From NCBI RefSeq assembly GCF_041514305.1, contig NZ_JBGMWH010000008.1, forward strand, positions 62,001 through 126,000: a DNA stretch of 64,000 nt. Direction: 5' to 3'. This DNA is from Salinarimonas chemoclinalis (GTDB taxonomy: Bacteria; Pseudomonadota; Alphaproteobacteria; Rhizobiales; Beijerinckiaceae). This document shows, in pieces, positions 19,621-29,868 of this stretch. A program made the translations under genes and the position numbers. A model generated the notes under the pieces. It searched no databases, had not been told where the DNA came from, and saw nothing but the letters and a program-made list of their open reading frames with translations. The stretch's first letter is position 1. Each line of letters opens with the position of its first letter.

Positions 19621-21054
19621 GTGCCGATCCGCGCCACCAGACGCCGTTTCGCCTCGGCCCGCGCCGCCGGCCTCGTCGCCTGCCTCGTCGCCTGCCTCGT
19701 CGCCTTCGGCGCGATCGCGGCGGCGCAGGGCGTGCGGGCGCAGGACGCGCCGGCCGTGGTGGCGCGCCAGCCCGGCGATCCCGCGCCCACCGCCGCGCTC
19801 GGCCTGCGGCCGGCGGCGCGCGATCCGCTCGTCTTCGCGCCGGTCCGCGCCGAGGTACGCGTCCCCGTCACCCGCCTCGCCCCGAGCCCCCCTGCGCCGG
19901 CCGCCGCGCCGCGCGCCGCGCCCGACGAGGACCCCTATGCGCCGCTCGGCATCCGTGCCGGCGCGCTCACGCTGCGCCCCTCGCTGACGCAGTCGCTGGG
20001 CTGGGATTCGAACCCCGCGCGGGTCGAGGCCGGCGCGAAGGGCCGCGCCCTCTCGCGCACCGAGGGCGTGGTGACGCTGGAGAGCGACTGGTCGCGCCAC
20101 GCGCTGACCGGCTCGGCCCGCGGCACCTGGGACGCCTATCGCGGCGGAGATCCGGAGCCGCGGCTGTCGGGCGGGGCGGATGTCGGGCTCCGGCTCGACA
20201 TCGCCCGCGATACGGCGCTCACGCTCGGCGCGAGTGCCGCCACCGCCACCGAGCGCACCCGCTCGCCGGAGCTGCCCGGCGACCTCGCGGACGGGCCGCG
20301 CACCTCCACCCTCGCCGCGAGCGCAGCGCTCGACACGCGCTTCAACCGCCTCGCCCTCGGCCTGCGCGGCGGCATCGCGCGCACGCTCAACGACGACGCG
20401 ACGCGGCTCGACGGCACGCGCCTCGACCGCTCCGGGGACGACGTGACCGAGACGAGCGCCGCCCTGCGGGTCGGGTACGAGATCTCGCCGCGCCTCGTGC
20501 CCTTCGTCGAGGCCGAGATCGACCGGCGCCGCTACGACGAGGCCGGGACGGATCGCGATTCGATCGGGCGCACGGGCCGCGTCGGCGCGGCGGTGGAGAT
20601 CACGCGGCGTCTCGCGGGCGAGGTCTCCGCCGGCTGGCAGGTGCGCACCTACGATGACGCCGCCCGGCGCGAGGTCGACGGCACCGTCGCCGAGGCCCGA
20701 CTCGTCTGGACGCCCACGCCGCTCACCACGGTGACCCTCGCCGGCGAGAGCCGGCTCGCCGAGACCACCGTCGCGGGTGCTCGCGCCGCCGAGGCCCGCC
20801 GCGCCAGCCTCGCGGTCTCGCATGCCGTGCGTCGCAACGTGATTCTCGACGCGGCGCTGACGCTCGCGCGCACGGACTACCCCGGCAGCACGCTCTCGGA
20901 GGAGCTGCTCACCGCCAGCGCCGGCGCCGAGTGGCGGCTCAACCGATCGGTGGCGCTCACCGGCCGCTATACCCACGAGCGGCTCGCTTCCACGGCGCCG
21001 GGCGCGGATTTCGTCGCCGACGTCGCGCTCGTCGGGCTGCGCCTGACGCGCTGA
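19621..21054 (+). CDS. Outer-membrane beta-barrel protein
   Basis: A 477-residue exported protein. The signal peptide contains a triplicated LVAC unit (LVACLVACLVAFG) and ends near VRAQDA; a Pro/Ala-rich segment follows (to about residue 110), then alternating hydrophobic/hydrophilic strands throughout, such as LTLRPSLTQSLGWDSNPARV, VEAEIDRRRYDEAG and ASAGAEWRLNRSVALTGRYT, ending LVGLRLTR as barrels do. This resembles the BBP2/'outer membrane beta-barrel' family; the transported or bound substrate is unknown. GTG 19621 gives a proper signal peptide. Confidence 0.82.
   Translation: MPIRATRRRFASARAAGLVACLVACLVAFGAIAAAQGVRAQDAPAVVARQPGDPAPTAALGLRPAARDPLVFAPVRAEVRVPVTRLAPSPPAPAAAPRAAPDEDPYAPLGIRAGALTLRPSLTQSLGWDSNPARVEAGAKGRALSRTEGVVTLESDWSRHALTGSARGTWDAYRGGDPEPRLSGGADVGLRLDIARDTALTLGASAATATERTRSPELPGDLADGPRTSTLAASAALDTRFNRLALGLRGGIARTLNDDATRLDGTRLDRSGDDVTETSAALRVGYEISPRLVPFVEAEIDRRRYDEAGTDRDSIGRTGRVGAAVEITRRLAGEVSAGWQVRTYDDAARREVDGTVAEARLVWTPTPLTTVTLAGESRLAETTVAGARAAEARRASLAVSHAVRRNVILDAALTLARTDYPGSTLSEELLTASAGAEWRLNRSVALTGRYTHERLASTAPGADFVADVALVGLRLTR
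19671..19706 (+). repeat. Three 12-bp units in a signal-peptide coding region
   Basis: The unit CTCGTCGCCTGC occurs three times in tandem, the third ending in TTC, inside the signal peptide of the barrel protein at 19621. Slippage could change the hydrophobic core length by four residues at a time. Confidence 0.6.
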
Positions 21055-21138
21055 AGGTCGCGGACGGGGCGCCGAGGGGTTGCCAAGCGGCCTGCGCTTC
21101 GGCGAAGCTCTGCCTCTCGCGGGGAGGCGCGCCGAGCC

Positions 21139-22377
21139 ATGAAGCTCCTGTCCCACCTGCTGACGCGTTTCGTGCGCGACGGCCGCCTCACGGTGATCGA
21201 CCATCGCGGCGCGCGCCATGCGTTCGGCTCGGGTGACGGCGGTCCGGACGTGACCATCCGCTTCACGGACGCGGCGGTCGAGCGCGAGATCTTCCTCAAT
21301 CCCGAGCTTCGCGCCGCCGAGGCCTACATGGACGGGCGGCTCGTCTTCGAGGCGGGCTCGGGCGTGTTCGACCTGCTGCGGCTGTTCTCGGTGAACCGCG
21401 CGGGGCTCGGCAGCCATCCCGTCCAGCAGGCGTTGCGCCGCTCCTGGAAGGCGCTGCGCGGCGTGCACCAGGCCAACCCGCTCGGGCGGGCGGCGAAGAA
21501 CGCCAGCTCCCACTACGACCATCCCGCCTCCTTCTACCGGCTCTGGCTCGACGAGCGGATGGCCTATTCCTGCGCCTATTTCGAGCACCCCGAGCAGAGC
21601 CTCGAGGACGCCCAGCTCGCCAAGTTCCGCCACGTCGCCGCCAAGCTGAAGCTCGAGCCCGGCATGCGTGTGGCCGAGATCGGCTCGGGCTGGGGCGGGC
21701 TCGCGATCTACCTCGCGCAGGTCTGCGGCGCGCGGGTCACCGCGATCAATGTCAGCCCCGAGCAGCTCGCCGCCTCCCGCGAGCGCGCCGCGGCCGCCGG
21801 CGCCGCCGAGCGCATCACCTTCGTCGAGCAGGACTACCGCGAGCTCGGGGGCCGCTTCGACCGGGTCGTGTCGGTGGGCATGATGGAGCACGTGGGCGTC
21901 GCGCATTTCGACGACTACTTCGCCGCGGTCGGGCGCCTGCTCGAGCCCGACGGCTTCGCGCTCGTCCACGCCATCGGGCGCATGTCCCCGCCGGGCTCGA
22001 CCGCGCCCTTCATCCGCAAGTACGTCTTCCCCGGCGGCTACGTGCCGGCGCTCTCGGAGGTGTTCGCCTCGACGGAGCGCACCCGCCTGTGGGTGGCCGA
22101 CTGCGAGATCCTGCGGCTGCACTACTACTGGACCATCAAGGCCTGGCGCGAGCGTTTCGAGGCGGCGCGGGCCGAGGTCGTCGCGCAGATGGGCGAGCGC
22201 TTCGCCCGGATGTGGGAATTCTACCTCGCCGCCGTCGAGCTCGGCTTCCTCGACGGCTCGAACATGGTCTTCCAGCTCCTCGTCGCCCACACCCGCGACG
22301 CGGTCCCCGTTCGACGGGACTACATGCTGGACGAGGAGCGCCGGCTGCGGGCGGCGGAGGAGGGGGCCGGGGCCTGA
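21139..22377 (+). CDS. cfa: Cyclopropane-fatty-acyl-phospholipid synthase family methyltransferase
   Basis: Transfers a methylene from S-adenosylmethionine to the double bond of membrane phospholipid acyl chains. The 412-residue protein has an N-terminal lipid-interacting domain (FLNPELRAAEAYMDGRLVFE), KNASSHYDHPASFYRLWLD, YSCAYFEHPEQSLEDAQLAK and the SAM loop VAEIGSGWGGLAIYLA, then SVGMMEHVG and KYVFPGGYVPALSEV. The length is typical of alphaproteobacterial members. It is followed closely by a truncated MFS gene start, so the original downstream partner has been lost. Confidence 0.93.
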   Translation: MKLLSHLLTRFVRDGRLTVIDHRGARHAFGSGDGGPDVTIRFTDAAVEREIFLNPELRAAEAYMDGRLVFEAGSGVFDLLRLFSVNRAGLGSHPVQQALRRSWKALRGVHQANPLGRAAKNASSHYDHPASFYRLWLDERMAYSCAYFEHPEQSLEDAQLAKFRHVAAKLKLEPGMRVAEIGSGWGGLAIYLAQVCGARVTAINVSPEQLAASRERAAAAGAAERITFVEQDYRELGGRFDRVVSVGMMEHVGVAHFDDYFAAVGRLLEPDGFALVHAIGRMSPPGSTAPFIRKYVFPGGYVPALSEVFASTERTRLWVADCEILRLHYYWTIKAWRERFEAARAEVVAQMGERFARMWEFYLAAVELGFLDGSNMVFQLLVAHTRDAVPVRRDYMLDEERRLRAAEEGAGA

Positions 22378-22430
22378 GGCCGTCGGCGCACCCCACGCGA
22401 ACGGCCTCCCAGGCCACGGAAAGGCGGTTC

Positions 22431-22574
22431 ATGCTTCAGGTCCTGTCGGGCGTGTGGGCCCTGCTGCTGGGCATCGTGCTGATCATGCTCGGCAACGGCA
22501 TGCACTTCACGTCCAGGGGAACCGCCGCAGGAAGAACGGCGAGGGCGCGAGAGATCGCTCAGGCGCGATCGTAG
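22431..22574 (+). pseudogene. Truncated MFS transporter start
   Basis: An ATG frame reads MLQVLSGVWALLLGIVLIML followed by GNGMHF. This is the first transmembrane segment of a recognisable MFS family that often begins with WALLLG...LMLGNG, but the frame then turns into hydrophilic, unrelated residues (TSRGTAAGRTARAREIAQ) and stops after 47 residues. The break lies just before the HEPN gene, whose 3' end overlaps it from 22559 on the other strand. I read it as a transporter gene cut off by insertion of the HEPN/MNT cassette. Confidence 0.6.
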
Positions 22575-22930
22575 CGGCAGAGATCGGACTGGGCGACGAG
22601 TGCCACCGTCTCGGCCAGCTTGGGAACCTCTTCTGTCAGGATCGCGTGCAGAACCTCGGGCTCCAGCGCGAAGTACTGGTGAGCGACGACGTTGCGCAGG
22701 CCGACGAACCCACGCCATCTCACCTGCGGATGATCGGCGATCAGGCGCGGGGGCAACATGCGGATGGCTTCCCCGATCTCCGTGAGTGCGTTCTTCAGCG
22801 CGCGGTAGCGCATCTGGTCCTCGAGCGGCAGTCGTGTGAGCCCGTCCAGGTCGAGGCCGCCGGCATACTCCGTCGCGTCCGCACATCCGGATCGAATGTC
22901 GTCCAGCAGAGCGGTCGTCGCGCGCGCCAT
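22559..22930 (-). CDS. HEPN-domain (HepT/DUF86-like) RNase toxin
   Basis: A 123-residue all-helical protein with the HEPN active-site motif R-N-x-x-x-H at residues 79-84 (GLRNVVAHQYF), preceded by EIGEAIRMLPPRLIADHP, typical of the DUF86/HepT group. Family members are RNases, several cleaving or blocking tRNA, and are neutralised by a partner MNT nucleotidyltransferase that AMPylates the Tyr near the motif (here Tyr86, HQY). The start ATG 22930 overlaps the stop of the upstream Phd-MNT gene (TGATG). A broken second copy lies at 24849-24940. Confidence 0.87.
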   Translation of the reverse strand: MARATTALLDDIRSGCADATEYAGGLDLDGLTRLPLEDQMRYRALKNALTEIGEAIRMLPPRLIADHPQVRWRGFVGLRNVVAHQYFALEPEVLHAILTEEVPKLAETVALVAQSDLCRYDRA

Positions 22931-23466
22931 CACAGCACCCGGATCGCTTCCGAGCGAACGCGTGTCGCCGCGCCTTCGGGAATGGCCTCCCAGCGCAGGA
23001 CGTCGATGTCACGGCCGAGCCACTGGGAGAAGTCGTAGTTGACGACGCCCAGGTCGAGCAGGCTCACCCGGTGGTCCGGGGCGAAGGACACGACGAGGTC
23101 GACATCGCTTCGGGAGGTCGCCTCGCCCCTCGCCACCGATCCGACGACCCAGAGCCCCTGGATCCCATTCGCCCGCAGCTCCTCGCGATGCGTCTCGACC
23201 ACGTGGCGGACATCGTCGAGCGTCGGTGCGCGCCGATCGTAGGGCACGATCTCCTTTCCCAACGCTTCGAGCCGACGCATCACTGCATCCGGCAGCCCGC
23301 CGTCCGCCATCAGCGCCCGATGCGCGCCCGTCCGCACGAGGTCCTCGAGGCTGAGCAGCGCGTAGCGGGGCGTCTCGTGGCGGGTGATGAAGACGGGCTC
23401 GCGCGAGGCCGTGCGCTGGACCTCGGCGGAGCGCCTCTGCAAGTCTGCGGCTGTGACGACGGCCAT
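22930..23466 (-). CDS. Phd/YefM-like domain fused to MNT nucleotidyltransferase (antitoxin)
   Basis: A 178-residue protein with two parts. Residues 1-50 (VVTAADLQRRSAEVQRTASR, EPVFITRHETPRYALLSLED) look like a Phd/YefM antitoxin DNA-binding domain. Residues 95-178 are a minimal nucleotidyltransferase: GLWVVGSVARGEATSRSDVD is the G-S-x10-D-x-D active site (Gly109, Ser110, Asp121, Asp123), with a third Asp near RDIDVLRW. Between them is a short linker with YDRRAPTLDDVRHVVETHRE. It precedes and overlaps the HEPN toxin gene. The usual MntA antitoxins are single-domain; here a repressor-like domain has been joined on. Confidence 0.85.
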   Translation of the reverse strand: MAVVTAADLQRRSAEVQRTASREPVFITRHETPRYALLSLEDLVRTGAHRALMADGGLPDAVMRRLEALGKEIVPYDRRAPTLDDVRHVVETHREELRANGIQGLWVVGSVARGEATSRSDVDLVVSFAPDHRVSLLDLGVVNYDFSQWLGRDIDVLRWEAIPEGAATRVRSEAIRVL

Positions 23467-23496
23467 GGCGGGCGGGGCTCCGGTCGGAGAGGCGAG

Positions 23497-23511
23497 TCTG
23501 TAAAATACAGA
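23497..23511. promoter_or_regulatory. Palindromic operator of the Phd-MNT/HEPN operon
   Basis: TCTGTA-AAA-TACAGA is a perfect inverted repeat with 6-bp arms, 30 bp upstream of the Phd-MNT start and in a local AT-rich spot. On the coding strand it includes TATTTT, which could be the -10 box. It is a natural target for autorepression by the Phd-like domain; inference. Confidence 0.55.
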
Positions 23512-23637
23512 TTCTCGACCATCCCCGCAAGCGAGTGGAGGCCCAGGCCGAAGCTCACGCCGAGGCGGAGCAGGACGACGCCGGCCCGCCCCGAGCGGGG
23601 TGAGGCACGCCGCGACGTCGAAACCGGCGCGGGCCTG

Positions 23638-24621
23638 CTACACGCCGAGCTGCGCCTTGCTCATCCGCAGCGTCACGACGACGCCGTCGCTCCCCCAATC
23701 GTGGGTGATCGTACCCTGGACCTGCTTGACGACCTTCCCGGTCAGCAGGGTGCCGAACCCGACCTGGTCGACGCGCGGTTGCGCGATCGCGACGCCGCTC
23801 TCCGTCCAGACGAGTCCGACGTCATCCTCCGTCTCGCTGCAGGACACGTCGAGCCGTCCCTGCGGGGTGGACAGGGCTCCGTACTTCGCCGAGTTGGTGG
23901 CCAGCTCGTGGACGATCATGGCGACCGAGGTGGCGGATCGCTCGCCGACCAGGACTTCGGGAGCGGAGATCGTCACGCGCTTCGCGACGGCGCCGTCCTC
24001 CGTGTACGCCTTCAGCAGCACGTGGAGGACCTCCGGCAGGACCACGGCGCGCTTCTGCTCGCCGTATCCCGGGTGGATCAGGTCGTGGGCCGCGGAGAGC
24101 GCACCGAGGCGGCGCCTCAGGTCGTCGGCCATCTCCTCCTTCGTGCCGGTGGTTCTCGACGCGATCGACGACAGCGCCGCCGTGAGGCTGAAGAGGTTCT
24201 TGATCCGATGCTGCATCTCGCCGGTGATCATCTCGCGCGCTTCCTCGGCGAGCTTGCGCACCGTGACGTCGAGGAACACGCCGAACAGCGTCCGGCCGAC
24301 GATGCCGTCGTCGTCGCCCCGACCGCGCGAGGAGACCCATCGCACCTCGTCGCCGTGCATGATCCTGAAATCGATCTCGTACACCCCGGGTCGCCCCCTC
24401 GCCGCAGTGAAGGCGGCCCGGACCCTGTCCAGGTCGGCGGGATGGATCTGCGCCGACAGTTCCTCGAACGTCACGCGCTCCCTCGGAGGGACGTCCCAGA
24501 GCTCGAACGCACGCTCGTCCATGGCGATCCGGTCCGTATCGACGTTCCAGGACCAGAGCGCCACGCCGGCCGCATTCGTGGCGGTCCGCAGGCGCCGCTC
24601 GTCCCATACCGGATCGGTCAT
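23638..24621 (-). CDS. HWE-family sensor histidine kinase with PAS domain
   Basis: A 327-residue soluble kinase. The N-terminal PAS/PAC domain (residues about 10-125: GVALWSWNVDTDRIAMDE, FELWDVPPRER, IDFRIMHGDEVRWVSSRGRG) precedes the phosphoacceptor MQHRIKNLFSLTAALSSIA, the N box MIVHELATNSAKYGALS and VWTESGVAIAQP with the W-x-E of the HWE family, then GFGTLL. There is no membrane segment. I use ATG 24621; a GTG at 24657 with GGTGG upstream is a plausible alternative. No response regulator is adjacent. It sits between an intact HEPN/MNT cassette and a HEPN remnant. Confidence 0.87.
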   Translation of the reverse strand: MTDPVWDERRLRTATNAAGVALWSWNVDTDRIAMDERAFELWDVPPRERVTFEELSAQIHPADLDRVRAAFTAARGRPGVYEIDFRIMHGDEVRWVSSRGRGDDDGIVGRTLFGVFLDVTVRKLAEEAREMITGEMQHRIKNLFSLTAALSSIASRTTGTKEEMADDLRRRLGALSAAHDLIHPGYGEQKRAVVLPEVLHVLLKAYTEDGAVAKRVTISAPEVLVGERSATSVAMIVHELATNSAKYGALSTPQGRLDVSCSETEDDVGLVWTESGVAIAQPRVDQVGFGTLLTGKVVKQVQGTITHDWGSDGVVVTLRMSKAQLGV

Positions 24622-24848
24622 GGCGGGCGCGAACTCCGAGGTCGTACTGGCCTTCACAGATCCACCCCGCGAGCAAGCCGGCATCAACGCTTGCGGAGGC
24701 CACCTGTTCCGCACGTCGCCGCCGACAGAGACGGATGATCTGAAGCGAAAGTAAGGCTCGTTGCCACGAAACCCGCCCCGGGTCGCATCGGGGCGCGAGC
24801 GGAACCCGCCGTGGTCGCCGGCTCCGGGGCCGCGTATCGCGGCGCCTG

Positions 24849-24940
24849 GGCGCCAATGCACGGACGGCTACTCGGCGAGGAGCTCGGAGGGCAGCATTCG
24901 GATCGCCTCTGCGATCTCGGAAGGCGCGTTCTCGTGCGCG
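24849..24940 (-). pseudogene. Remnant of a second HEPN (DUF86) gene
   Basis: In one minus-strand frame the translation reads ENAPSEIAEAIRMLPSELLA, then E, a TAG stop, then PSVHWR. This lines up with residues 46-73 of the intact HEPN gene at 22559 (KNALTEIGEAIRMLPPRLIA, then DHPQVRWR), with the stop replacing a His. No start codon, no R-N-x-x-x-H motif and no MNT partner remain. It occupies part of the 366-bp gap between the histidine kinase and dnaG. Confidence 0.65.
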
Positions 24941-24987
24941 CCGCACGCGGATGACTCCACCCGCGCTTTCTGCTGTATGCTCCCCGC

Positions 24988-26931
24988 ATGCGCTACCCCC
25001 CCGACCTGCTCGACGAGATCCGTGCCCGGCTTCCCGTCTCGGAAGTCGTGGGGCGGCGCGTTCAGCTCAAGAAGGCGGGGCGGGAGTGGAAGGCGCTGTC
25101 GCCGTTCAATTCCGAGAAGACGCCCTCGTTCTACGTCAACGACCAGAAGGGCTTCTACCACTGCTTCTCGTCGGGCAAGCACGGGGACATCTTCCGCTTC
25201 CTGATGGAGACCGAGGGCGTCTCGTTCCCGGAGGCGGTCGAGCGGCTCGCGGCGCAGGCCGGGGTCGCGCTGCCCACGCCCGACCCGGCCGATCGCGAGC
25301 GCGAGACGCGGCGTGCGGGCCTCGTCGAGGTGATGGAGATGGCCGCCGCCTTCTACGAGGCCGAGCTGAAGGGTCGACGCGGCGGCAAGGCGCGGGAGTA
25401 CCTCGCGCGCCGCGGCATCGGCGAGGCGCTGCAGGCCCGCTTCCGGCTGGGCTACGCGCCCTCCGACCGGTTCGCCCTGCGCGACCACCTCGCCGGGAAG
25501 GACGTGCCCGCCGAGCTGATGGCGGAGGCGGGGCTCCTCGTCACGGGGGAGGACGTCAACGTCCCCTACGACCGCTTCCGCGACCGGGTGATCTTCCCGA
25601 TCACCGACCTGCGCGGGCGCGTCGTCGCCTTCGGCGGGCGTGCGCTGCAGGCGGACGTGCCGGCGAAGTACCTGAACTCGCCGGAGACGCCGCTCTTCCA
25701 CAAGGGCGCGATGCTCTACAACGCCCACGCCGCCCGCAAGGCGGCCCACGATCGCGGCACGGTGGTCGCGGTCGAGGGCTACGTCGACGTCATCGCGATG
25801 TCGGCGGCGGGCTTCCCGCACACGGTGGCGCCGCTCGGCACGGCGCTCACCGAGGAACAGCTCGCCCTGCTGTGGCGCATGGCCGACGAGCCGATCCTGT
25901 GCTTCGACGGCGACAAGGCGGGGCGCCGCGCCGCCTTCCGCGCGCTCGACGTGGCGCTGCCGGCGCTGCCGGTGGGCAAGTCGCTGCGCTTCGCCATCCT
26001 GCCCGAGGGGCAGGACCCGGACGACCTCGCCCGGGCGGGCGGCGCGGCGGCGATAGAACGGGTGCTGTCCTCGGCGCTTCCGCTGATCGAGGTGCTCTGG
26101 GCCCGCGAGCTCGAGGCCGGCCCGACGGATACGCCCGAGCACCGTGCGGCGCTGGAGCGGAGGCTGTTCTCGGCGGTACGCACGATCAAGGACGAGACGC
26201 TCCAGCGCTATTTTCGCGAGGACGTCGAGACGCGCCTCTCGGCCGCCTTCGGCGCGACGCGGCGCGGGCGGGGCGGGCAGGACGGCGGGCGCGGCTCGGG
26301 ACAGGGCCGGGCGTACGGCGCCGGGGCGGGCCGGGGAGGGACGTCCCGCGGCGGGCGCTTCGAGGAGCGCGTGGGCGCGCGCCTGCCCACGGGGTTCCGG
26401 CCGAGCCCGCATCTCCTGCGCACCCGGCTCTTCGCGCCCGGGGAGGTGGGGGAGGCGCAGCCGCCGCACCCGCGCGAGGCGGCGATCCTCGCCGCCTACG
26501 CCACGCACCCGGCGCTGCTCCAGGAACAGGCCGACATCCTGGCCGAGCTCGACTTCGCCAGCCCGGAGGCGACGGCGCTGCAACGCGGGCTCGTCGACTG
26601 CGCCGCGCGCCACGACGCGCCGACGCCGGAGGTGATCGCCGCGCGGCTCGCACGCGCCGGGCTTTCGCGGACGCTCGAAAGCGTGTACGCGCACATCGTG
26701 CCGGGGTTGCGCTGGATCGGCGACCCGCTCGCCGACCCCCTGCGCGTCGAAGACGCCGTCAGGCAGGCGATCCACTTGCATCGCCGTGCGCACACGCTAC
26801 ATACCGAACTTCGGGCGGCCGAGCGGGCTCTCGCCGAGGACGACAGCGAGGCGAATCTCGCGTGGCTGCGCGAGGTGCGTGCGCAACTGTCCTCTCTCGA
26901 GGGCGCCGAGGCCCAGCGCGACGACGCGTGA
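24988..26931 (+). CDS. dnaG: DNA primase
   Basis: Synthesises RNA primers for replication. The 647-residue protein has the N-terminal domain (residues 1-100), the TOPRIM catalytic core (VVAVEGYVDVIAM with the key Glu, then ILCFDGDKAGRRAAFRA with the Asp pair) and a C-terminal DnaB-binding domain (from about residue 480). In the N-terminal zinc site, the usual Cys/His ligands read LSPFNSEKTPSF and YHCFSSGKHGD: Ser38, Asn41 and Ser62 replace Cys, His and Cys, and only Cys59 remains. A Gly/Arg-rich linker runs about residues 420-460. It precedes rpoD by 207 bp. Confidence 0.97.
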   Translation: MRYPPDLLDEIRARLPVSEVVGRRVQLKKAGREWKALSPFNSEKTPSFYVNDQKGFYHCFSSGKHGDIFRFLMETEGVSFPEAVERLAAQAGVALPTPDPADRERETRRAGLVEVMEMAAAFYEAELKGRRGGKAREYLARRGIGEALQARFRLGYAPSDRFALRDHLAGKDVPAELMAEAGLLVTGEDVNVPYDRFRDRVIFPITDLRGRVVAFGGRALQADVPAKYLNSPETPLFHKGAMLYNAHAARKAAHDRGTVVAVEGYVDVIAMSAAGFPHTVAPLGTALTEEQLALLWRMADEPILCFDGDKAGRRAAFRALDVALPALPVGKSLRFAILPEGQDPDDLARAGGAAAIERVLSSALPLIEVLWARELEAGPTDTPEHRAALERRLFSAVRTIKDETLQRYFREDVETRLSAAFGATRRGRGGQDGGRGSGQGRAYGAGAGRGGTSRGGRFEERVGARLPTGFRPSPHLLRTRLFAPGEVGEAQPPHPREAAILAAYATHPALLQEQADILAELDFASPEATALQRGLVDCAARHDAPTPEVIAARLARAGLSRTLESVYAHIVPGLRWIGDPLADPLRVEDAVRQAIHLHRRAHTLHTELRAAERALAEDDSEANLAWLREVRAQLSSLEGAEAQRDDA

Positions 26932-27138
26932 ACGCGCGCGACGAAGAACGAGACCCTCCGGCGCGGCGGGCCGAGACGGGCGACACGACGAAGACGACGC
27001 GGGGGTTCGCGCGGGGGGCGTGCGAATTCCATGGTTAACGGTTCGAAAAGGCGATGCGTGTTCGATGGCCGATGCCCCAGGGGCGCTCGGAGCGGCGCGC
27101 GAGGCCGCGACGCGTGAGCGGGACGCGTAGGATAATCG

Positions 27139-29202
<2,064 letters not shown>

Positions 29203-29230
29203 TCGGGCCGGCAGGTCCGATGGGATGTGG

Positions 29231-29260
29231 GAACGCCCGCGGTGGGAGCCGTGGGCGTTC
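29231..29260. terminator. Terminator-like hairpin between rpoD and parE
   Basis: GAACGCCCGC (29231-29240) pairs with GTGGGCGTTC (29251-29260; one G-T pair) and the stem can be extended by two G-C pairs, giving about 12 bp with a short loop. No T tract follows on the plus strand. It may end rpoD transcripts and also parDE transcripts coming from the other side. Confidence 0.5.
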
Positions 29261-29283
29261 GCGTTCGTGCTTCGAGCATCTCT

Positions 29284-29571
29284 CATCAGGTGCCGGCCCG
29301 CATCCATCCGTTCGTGCAGGATGCGCAGGACGTCGACGTACTCGTCGGTCCGTCGGTAGTAGGCGATGTGCGAGCCGACCTTCAACCGCCAGAGCTCTGG
29401 TGCGATGTCCGTTCGTCTGACCCGGCGACGTCCGGCCGCCTCGCTTTCCAAGGCGGCGGCGACAGACCGAACGTAGGCCTCGGCTCGAGCGTCTCCCCAG
29501 CTCCCAATTGTATATCGCCGTATGTTCATCAAATCGCGGTCCGCTTTCGGCCGAAAGCGGACCCGGCTCAT
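29284..29571 (-). CDS. parE: RelE/ParE-type toxin lacking its stop codon
   Basis: The 96 codons listed carry a complete ParE-like toxin: VRFRPKADRDLMNIRRYTIG, WGDARAEAYVRSVAAALES, PELWRLKVGSHIAYYRR and VDVLRILHERMDAGRHL, where the family normally ends. The start ATG overlaps the ParD stop (ATGA, 29568-29571). At the expected end the codons read CAC CTG ATG AGA; removing one A would give CAC CTG TGA. As it stands the frame stays open for 925 codons in all, running antisense through rpoD to 26797. The end coordinate marks the end of homology, not a stop. It may be inactive or translated from a non-stop message. Confidence 0.72.
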
Positions 29572-29807
29572 CGATCTTCCAGGCGCGCGCGCTCGAGGAA
29601 CTCCTCGATATCGAACGGCTCCGGCTCGCCGCTCGCCTCCCCCTCCGCGATCGCCTCCCGCAGCGCCTTGATCCGCTCCGCGTCGGCGAGCAGCGCCAGC
29701 GCCTCGCGCACGGCGTCGGACGGGGAGGCGAAGCGGCCTTCCGCGACGGCCGCGTCGATGAATGCGGCGTCGTCCTCGGAGAACTCGATCGTCTTGTGCA
29801 CGGTCAT
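29568..29807 (-). CDS. parD: ParD-type antitoxin
   Basis: A 79-residue ribbon-helix-helix antitoxin. It begins MTVHKTIEFSEDDAAFIDAA with the DNA-binding strand and helix, continues RFASPSDAVREALALLADAE, and ends in an acidic toxin-binding tail (DIEEFLERARLEDR). ATG 29807 is preceded by a near-perfect GGAGGTGACC ribosome-binding site. Its stop overlaps the parE start. It is divergent from the Xre antitoxin at 29922, with 114 bp shared between the two modules. Confidence 0.88.
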   Translation of the reverse strand: MTVHKTIEFSEDDAAFIDAAVAEGRFASPSDAVREALALLADAERIKALREAIAEGEASGEPEPFDIEEFLERARLEDR

Positions 29808-29868
29808 GGTGGTCACCTCCGGCCGGCTGCATCCTGCCTCGGCCGGTGCGCGGCCGCAGGCTGGCGTC

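Noticed and set aside
27065..27130. A short ATG frame before rpoD (MADAPGALGA...)
   Set aside because: Twenty-one codons, no ribosome site, no homology; left as rpoD leader.
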